Of a DNA stretch of 64,000 nucleotides, positions 60,725 through 64,000 are shown piece by piece. The DNA is taken from NCBI GenBank assembly GCA_902790135.1, contig CADAQM010000004.1, positions 1-64,000 of the forward strand, read 5' to 3'. The translations under genes and the position numbers were made by a program. Source of the stretch: an uncultured Coriobacteriaceae bacterium (GTDB lineage: Bacteria > Actinomycetota > Coriobacteriia > Coriobacteriales > Atopobiaceae). Within the stretch, counting starts at the first letter, position 1; the number at the start of each line of letters is the position of its first letter. The notes under the pieces were generated by a model. That model did no database searches. It was not told the origin of the DNA and was given only the letters and a program-made list of their open reading frames with translations.

Positions 60725-61141
60725 ATGTATGAGAGCTTGACGAGGTACCTGCCCGAGTTCGAGAAGGGCGATAAATACGGCGAGTGGGTCGTCGACCATG
60801 AAAGTAAGGGCACGCCAGATGACCCCATACAGATGCCATACGTGGACTTCGGCCCCGTGATGAACGGTGTGTACGATGCCGTCTACGCGTTCGTGGACGA
60901 CCATCCGGAATTTGAACTGACACGATACAGCGAGATACTCGAGAAGAACGGGCTCGAGTGGGATGGCATGGTGATGGAGAGGGCCGATGTCACGAAGCTT
61001 GATGGCCAGGCCGTGATGGCACTCCTCTTGGGAGTCATCAGGGCAGATCGCTTCTGCGAAGGCGCTCTTCTCGGGTTCTTCGAGAATGGCTGCGTAAAGC
61101 GTTGGCTCACGCGACTGAAGGAGATTGACGAGGGGGAGTAG
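60725..61141 (+). CDS. DUF6508 family protein
   Basis: A 138-residue protein starting MYESLTRYLPEFEKGDKYG. Its second half, LDGQAVMALLLGVIRADRFCEGALLGFF (partly quoted) and VKRWLTRLKEID, is characteristic of DUF6508, a small family of unknown function frequent in accessory regions. AAGGAGG sits 7 bases upstream. Single gene; no functional link visible. Confidence 0.75.
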   Translation: MYESLTRYLPEFEKGDKYGEWVVDHESKGTPDDPIQMPYVDFGPVMNGVYDAVYAFVDDHPEFELTRYSEILEKNGLEWDGMVMERADVTKLDGQAVMALLLGVIRADRFCEGALLGFFENGCVKRWLTRLKEIDEGE

Positions 61142-61482
61142 CTAAACGCTATCTCTTGAGGATGGTTTTCGCGCCTTCCACGATCACGTCTTTGCCGAGA
61201 ACGAGTACGGTACCTCCAACTGTTGGGGAAAGCGCTGACGCTAGGTCAATTCCAGTTACACGTGGTCATCAACAAAGCAGGGTTGGCGGGGCAATGCACG
61301 AGTACAGCGAGGAGAGAGCTGCGTCAACTGGTGTACCACCACATAGCACCCGCCAATCCGCTCAACAACTTGTTACACAAAGCCGAAGACGTATAGTCAT
61401 ACTTGTAATTCGGTCGAATGAGTTCCGCTCTCAGCGCGCGCACGGGCCCTTCCGACCTGGACGCCTAGTGAAAGGAGAGCAC
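61142..61482 (-). other. 341-base gap with a minus-strand gene remnant
   Basis: On the minus strand an open stretch ending at about 61155 encodes around 35 residues ending in GGTVLVLGKDVIVEGAKTILKR-like sequence (partly quoted), with no start codon. It looks like the C-terminus of a lost gene. The rest, up to the AAAGGAG before 61483, shows no gene. Confidence 0.4.
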
Positions 61483-62229
61483 ATGTCTTTTCTCGAGGGT
61501 ATGGGCAAGACGCTTGGACATGTCGCAGTAGGGTTGAATGATGCTGCAAAGACGGTGTCTGATGTCGCGCAGAGTGCCGCGCAGACGGTAACCGATGCGG
61601 CTCAAACCGTGACTGGCACCGCGACTGAGACGGTAGAGCAAATCAGGCAGCAGCGTAACGCCGAGGGTGCCAGGAAGTGCCCTGGTTGCGGGCAGCCTCT
61701 CAACGGGATCGTTGCTGTATGCCCATCGTGCGGCTATGAGCTGAGCAGCGCAGACGTTGGGACCGAATCGTCGGTTGTCGACCTCGCGAAAGAGCTCCGC
61801 AGGATCGAGGAGAAACGCTATTCGGTCTTGGCCTCCGTATCGCAGAAGGTCTCCGCAAGGGAGTCGGCGCAGACCAACGAGAAGATCGCAAGTACCATCA
61901 GGAACTTCGTGGTTCCAAACTCCAAGCAGGCTATCTTCGAACTGATGATGCTGGCTGCGGGCAACATCGACGCACGAATCATTGCGAAGGTTACCCGGGC
62001 GAAGCGCGCCCTTGAGTCGGAATTAGAGTACGAGAGCAACACCGACGACCCAAGCAAGCCCGTTCAGATGGCCTGGCTCGCCAAGTTTGAGGCGGCCTTC
62101 CAAAAGGCCAAGGTGGCGTTTGGTTCGGATGCTGACTTCAGGAAGATTCAGGACCTGTACGACTCGAAAATGAGGGAGATCGAGGCCGAGAAGGAGAAGG
62201 CCAAGTCGTTCTTCCAGAGGATGTGGTGA
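61483..62229 (+). CDS. Zinc-ribbon coiled-coil protein
   Basis: A 248-residue protein. Residues 15-60 are an amphipathic Ala/Thr/Val repeat (AAKTVSDVAQSAAQTVTDAA, QTVTGTATETV) that could lie on membrane. Then comes a zinc ribbon CPGCGQPLNG and CPSCGYELSS near 67-90, and a charged helical region to the end. AAAGGAG precedes the ATG 6 bases upstream. The SPFH gene starts two bases after its stop, so the two are likely partners at the membrane. Confidence 0.72.
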   Translation: MSFLEGMGKTLGHVAVGLNDAAKTVSDVAQSAAQTVTDAAQTVTGTATETVEQIRQQRNAEGARKCPGCGQPLNGIVAVCPSCGYELSSADVGTESSVVDLAKELRRIEEKRYSVLASVSQKVSARESAQTNEKIASTIRNFVVPNSKQAIFELMMLAAGNIDARIIAKVTRAKRALESELEYESNTDDPSKPVQMAWLAKFEAAFQKAKVAFGSDADFRKIQDLYDSKMREIEAEKEKAKSFFQRMW

Positions 62230-62231
62230 CA

Positions 62232-63374
62232 ATGGGGTTCTTTAGCAACACCGATGGCGGCCTGATGGACGAGATCCGCTGCGATGAGCGGGACTACCTC
62301 ATCTGGCGCTGGCATCCTCGTGGAACCACCGCAAGTGGAAGCCACAGGGCTACCTCGATACGCTGGGGGTCGTCGCTGCGCGTTAAAGAGGGATCGGTTG
62401 CCATATTTGTCTATGCAGACGAGAACGGCACGAGGAGAGATTGCATCAAGGGACCCTTTGACGGCATCATCGGGACCCAAAACCTGCCTGTCATAGCAAA
62501 CGTCGTTAGCGAGCTCTATGCCGGCGGCACACCGTTTCCCGCCGAGGTCTACTTCATCAACCTCGCCAACCTCATCCAGGTCAAGTTTGGCGTTCCGTAC
62601 TTTGACATCTTCGATCCCCGGTACATGGACTACGGGTTTCCTGTTGCCGTGAGAGGGTCCCTGAACTTCAAGATTGCCGACTACGAGGAATTCATCAGCC
62701 TGCACCGGCTGGACGAGTTTGGCATGGGCGACTTTCAGGCCCAAATCCGCGATGCGGTGGTGCGCTACGTCAAACAAGTCGTGAACAACGCCACCGAGAA
62801 GGATGGCATCCCCGCCACGCAGATCGAACGCCGCCTGGAGGAGATAAACGAGCTGGTCGTCTCCAAGGTGGCGCCCGCCCTGCATGACGACTTCGGCGTC
62901 ACGGTGACGAGGATTGACATCTCGGCCATCGAGATCGACCGGAACAGCGACGGATACAAGAAGCTCCAGGCCATCACGCAGAATAAGGCGAACGTCTTCA
63001 CCCAGGCTGCTGGCAACATACTGCATTCCGCTGGCAGCGGTGCGGTTGAGGCTGTTGGAGAGGCGGGAAAGAGCATAGGGAGCGCAGCGGCCACCCTCGG
63101 AGGTGCCGTGGGCGGGTTCCTGGGCGGGCTCGGCAGGCGCAAGGCGCAGACACCGCCTCCCATACCAGTGATGCAGTTCTACGTCGTCATAGACGGGGAG
63201 CAGGCGGGGCCATTCGACATGAAGACACTCAGGGGTCTCGTGTCCGATGGAACGCTTGACGAGGGTACCCTCGTGTGGAAGGAAGGCATGACCGACTGGG
63301 AAGAGGCTGGTACGGTGGATTCTCTCAGTGGGCTTTTCCAGTCTGATGACAGTACACCACCATCTATCCCATAG
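62232..63374 (+). CDS. SPFH domain protein with C-terminal GYF_2 domain (YdjI-like)
   Basis: A 380-residue protein. Residues ~20-240 form an SPFH (stomatin/flotillin-like) domain of the virion-core-protein/YdjI group: SLRVKEGSVAIFVYADENG near 48-66, NLANLIQVKFGVPYFDIFDPR (partly quoted), PVAVRGSLNFKIADY near 140 and VTRIDISAIEID near 224. A Gly/Ala-rich region (GGAVGGFLGGLGRRK) follows. The last ~60 residues are a GYF_2 fold (FYVVIDGEQAGPFDMKTLRGLV, quoted in part) that binds proline-rich peptides. Such proteins assemble membrane platforms in envelope stress. Tight coupling to the zinc-ribbon gene supports a joint role. Confidence 0.82.
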   Translation: MGFFSNTDGGLMDEIRCDERDYLIWRWHPRGTTASGSHRATSIRWGSSLRVKEGSVAIFVYADENGTRRDCIKGPFDGIIGTQNLPVIANVVSELYAGGTPFPAEVYFINLANLIQVKFGVPYFDIFDPRYMDYGFPVAVRGSLNFKIADYEEFISLHRLDEFGMGDFQAQIRDAVVRYVKQVVNNATEKDGIPATQIERRLEEINELVVSKVAPALHDDFGVTVTRIDISAIEIDRNSDGYKKLQAITQNKANVFTQAAGNILHSAGSGAVEAVGEAGKSIGSAAATLGGAVGGFLGGLGRRKAQTPPPIPVMQFYVVIDGEQAGPFDMKTLRGLVSDGTLDEGTLVWKEGMTDWEEAGTVDSLSGLFQSDDSTPPSIP

Positions 63375-63423
63375 CGCGACGGGCAGGATAGTCTATCAGG
63401 GATGATTTTGGCCCTACGCAAAA

Positions 63424-63453
63424 GAGGCCAAACCGAACTTGCGGTTTGGCCTC
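63424..63453 (-). terminator. Intrinsic terminator of the Fic gene
   Basis: GAGGCCAAACCG pairs with CGGTTTGGCCTC around AACTTG. On the minus strand it is followed by TTTT and lies 13 bases past the Fic stop. It may also slow readthrough from the SPFH gene. Confidence 0.8.
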
Positions 63454-63465
63454 AGGGCCTTATTG

Positions 63466-64000
63466 TCAAAATCCAAGTCCGCTTCTCGAACGACTGGAGA
63501 GACAAAACCTAAGCGGTCTAGTGCTCACGCGGTCGATAAGCTTCTTTTCCTCGAGGCTTTTCGTGTAGACCCTCGATTGCTGCTTGCTGAGGCCTATGTG
63601 ACTCGCGATGGCATCCTGAGTGGCTTCAGGGAACGTGGCAAAGAGGTCCAGCTGGGCGAGCATGTAGACGATATTTAGCTCCTTGTCAGAAAGCCTGTTT
63701 GACCGCCCGAAGCTCTCTAACGTGTCATTTACCTCATCAAGTTTGGAGCGCTTCTCTTCCAGGACGCGATCAAGTTCGTCCTGAGCGATGCGGACATTCT
63801 CGAGCATGTTCATCACGAAGAAGGTGAGTTCCCCTCGGTTGAGAGGGTGTTCAGCCTCTCGGAAGGAGCGGTAATACCCAGCCCTGTTCTCAGCGATAAC
63901 TCTGGACAGCGACAGCGATGTCATCATCGACAGTGGACTGCGTAAATACAGCGCGAGCAAGTATCTGCCGGTGCGGCCATTTCCGTCATAGAACGGATGG
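63466..64000 (-). CDS. Fic family protein, 3' part (cut by window end)
   Basis: The minus strand is open from the window edge. The first visible residues are the Fic active-site motif HPFYDGNGRTGRY (63999 downward), which binds ATP phosphates and catalyses AMPylation through its His. A helical region with YRSFREAEHPLNRGELTFFV follows, then a C-terminal winged helix (LDLFATFPEATQDAIASHIGLSKQQ, quoted in part) as in class II/III Fic proteins that regulate themselves or bind DNA. The inhibitory motif and N-terminus lie outside the window. Stop at 63466, terminator beyond. Confidence 0.88.
   Translation of the reverse strand, partial: HPFYDGNGRTGRYLLALYLRSPLSMMTSLSLSRVIAENRAGYYRSFREAEHPLNRGELTFFVMNMLENVRIAQDELDRVLEEKRSKLDEVNDTLESFGRSNRLSDKELNIVYMLAQLDLFATFPEATQDAIASHIGLSKQQSRVYTKSLEEKKLIDRVSTRPLRFCLSSRSRSGLGF

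Overview
The window reads as a high-GC actinobacterial chromosome, most likely from class Coriobacteriia (Olsenella/Atopobium-like). Support: strong GC bias at third codon positions, a Rho factor with a long basic and Gln/Asn-rich N-terminal extension, a TipA-type MerR regulator, Tat-type lipoprotein signals and a type II-style Cas1-Cas2 pair. The genus is an inference; no rRNA or other marker gene is present.

Layout. (1) 1-1900: remains of a CRISPR-Cas adaptation module (cas1 with a frameshift, cas2 without its catalytic Asp), a perfect 28-bp inverted repeat that looks like a repeat/anti-repeat relic, and a minus-strand 6S RNA. (2) 1902-18406: housekeeping genes: a TagO/WecA-type transferase, a PflX-like radical SAM protein, nicotinate phosphoribosyltransferase, arginyl-tRNA synthetase, a double winged-helix regulator, Rho, a membrane-anchored repeat protein, and a complete five-gene branched-chain amino acid ABC transporter (liv). 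(3) 18405-32690: a TipA-like MerR gene with a 19-bp-spacer promoter, two small proteins, an unidentified structured RNA of about 390 nt, an AIM24 protein, alanine dehydrogenase with a CRP-like site upstream, a DEDDh exonuclease, an LtaS-like transferase, galK-galT, DegV, a fused 2'-5' RNA ligase/free-Met-sulfoxide reductase, and a rhomboid protease. (4) 32696-38511: an esterase and a CE2-like esterase lipoprotein separated by an unusual 41-bp-period inverted repeat array, then small minus-strand genes and REP-like repeats.

(5) 38537-64000: an accessory island. Head genes of a tailed phage survive in phage order (terminase large subunit fragment, portal, scaffold, major capsid), but about 13 kb of other DNA lies between portal and scaffold. 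This insert holds a four-gene plus-strand operon: a DUF499 AAA+ ATPase, a 206-aa unknown, a DUF1156 DNA methyltransferase with zinc ribbons, and a phospholipase D-SNF2 helicase fusion. A DUF3800 nuclease-like gene with an unknown partner follows on the minus strand. The composition resembles DISARM-like methylation-linked phage defence. It is flanked by further accessory genes: a TerB/TPR-like membrane protein, HNH genes (one broken), a Myb-like Lys/Gly-rich protein, DUF6508, a zinc-ribbon/SPFH-GYF pair, and a Fic protein cut by the window end.

The strongest candidate for an interesting system is this DUF499/DUF1156/PLD-SNF2 operon carried between structural genes of a dead prophage. Next are the 8-copy inverted repeat array at about 33.6-33.9 kb and the unidentified structured RNA at about 19.9-20.3 kb.
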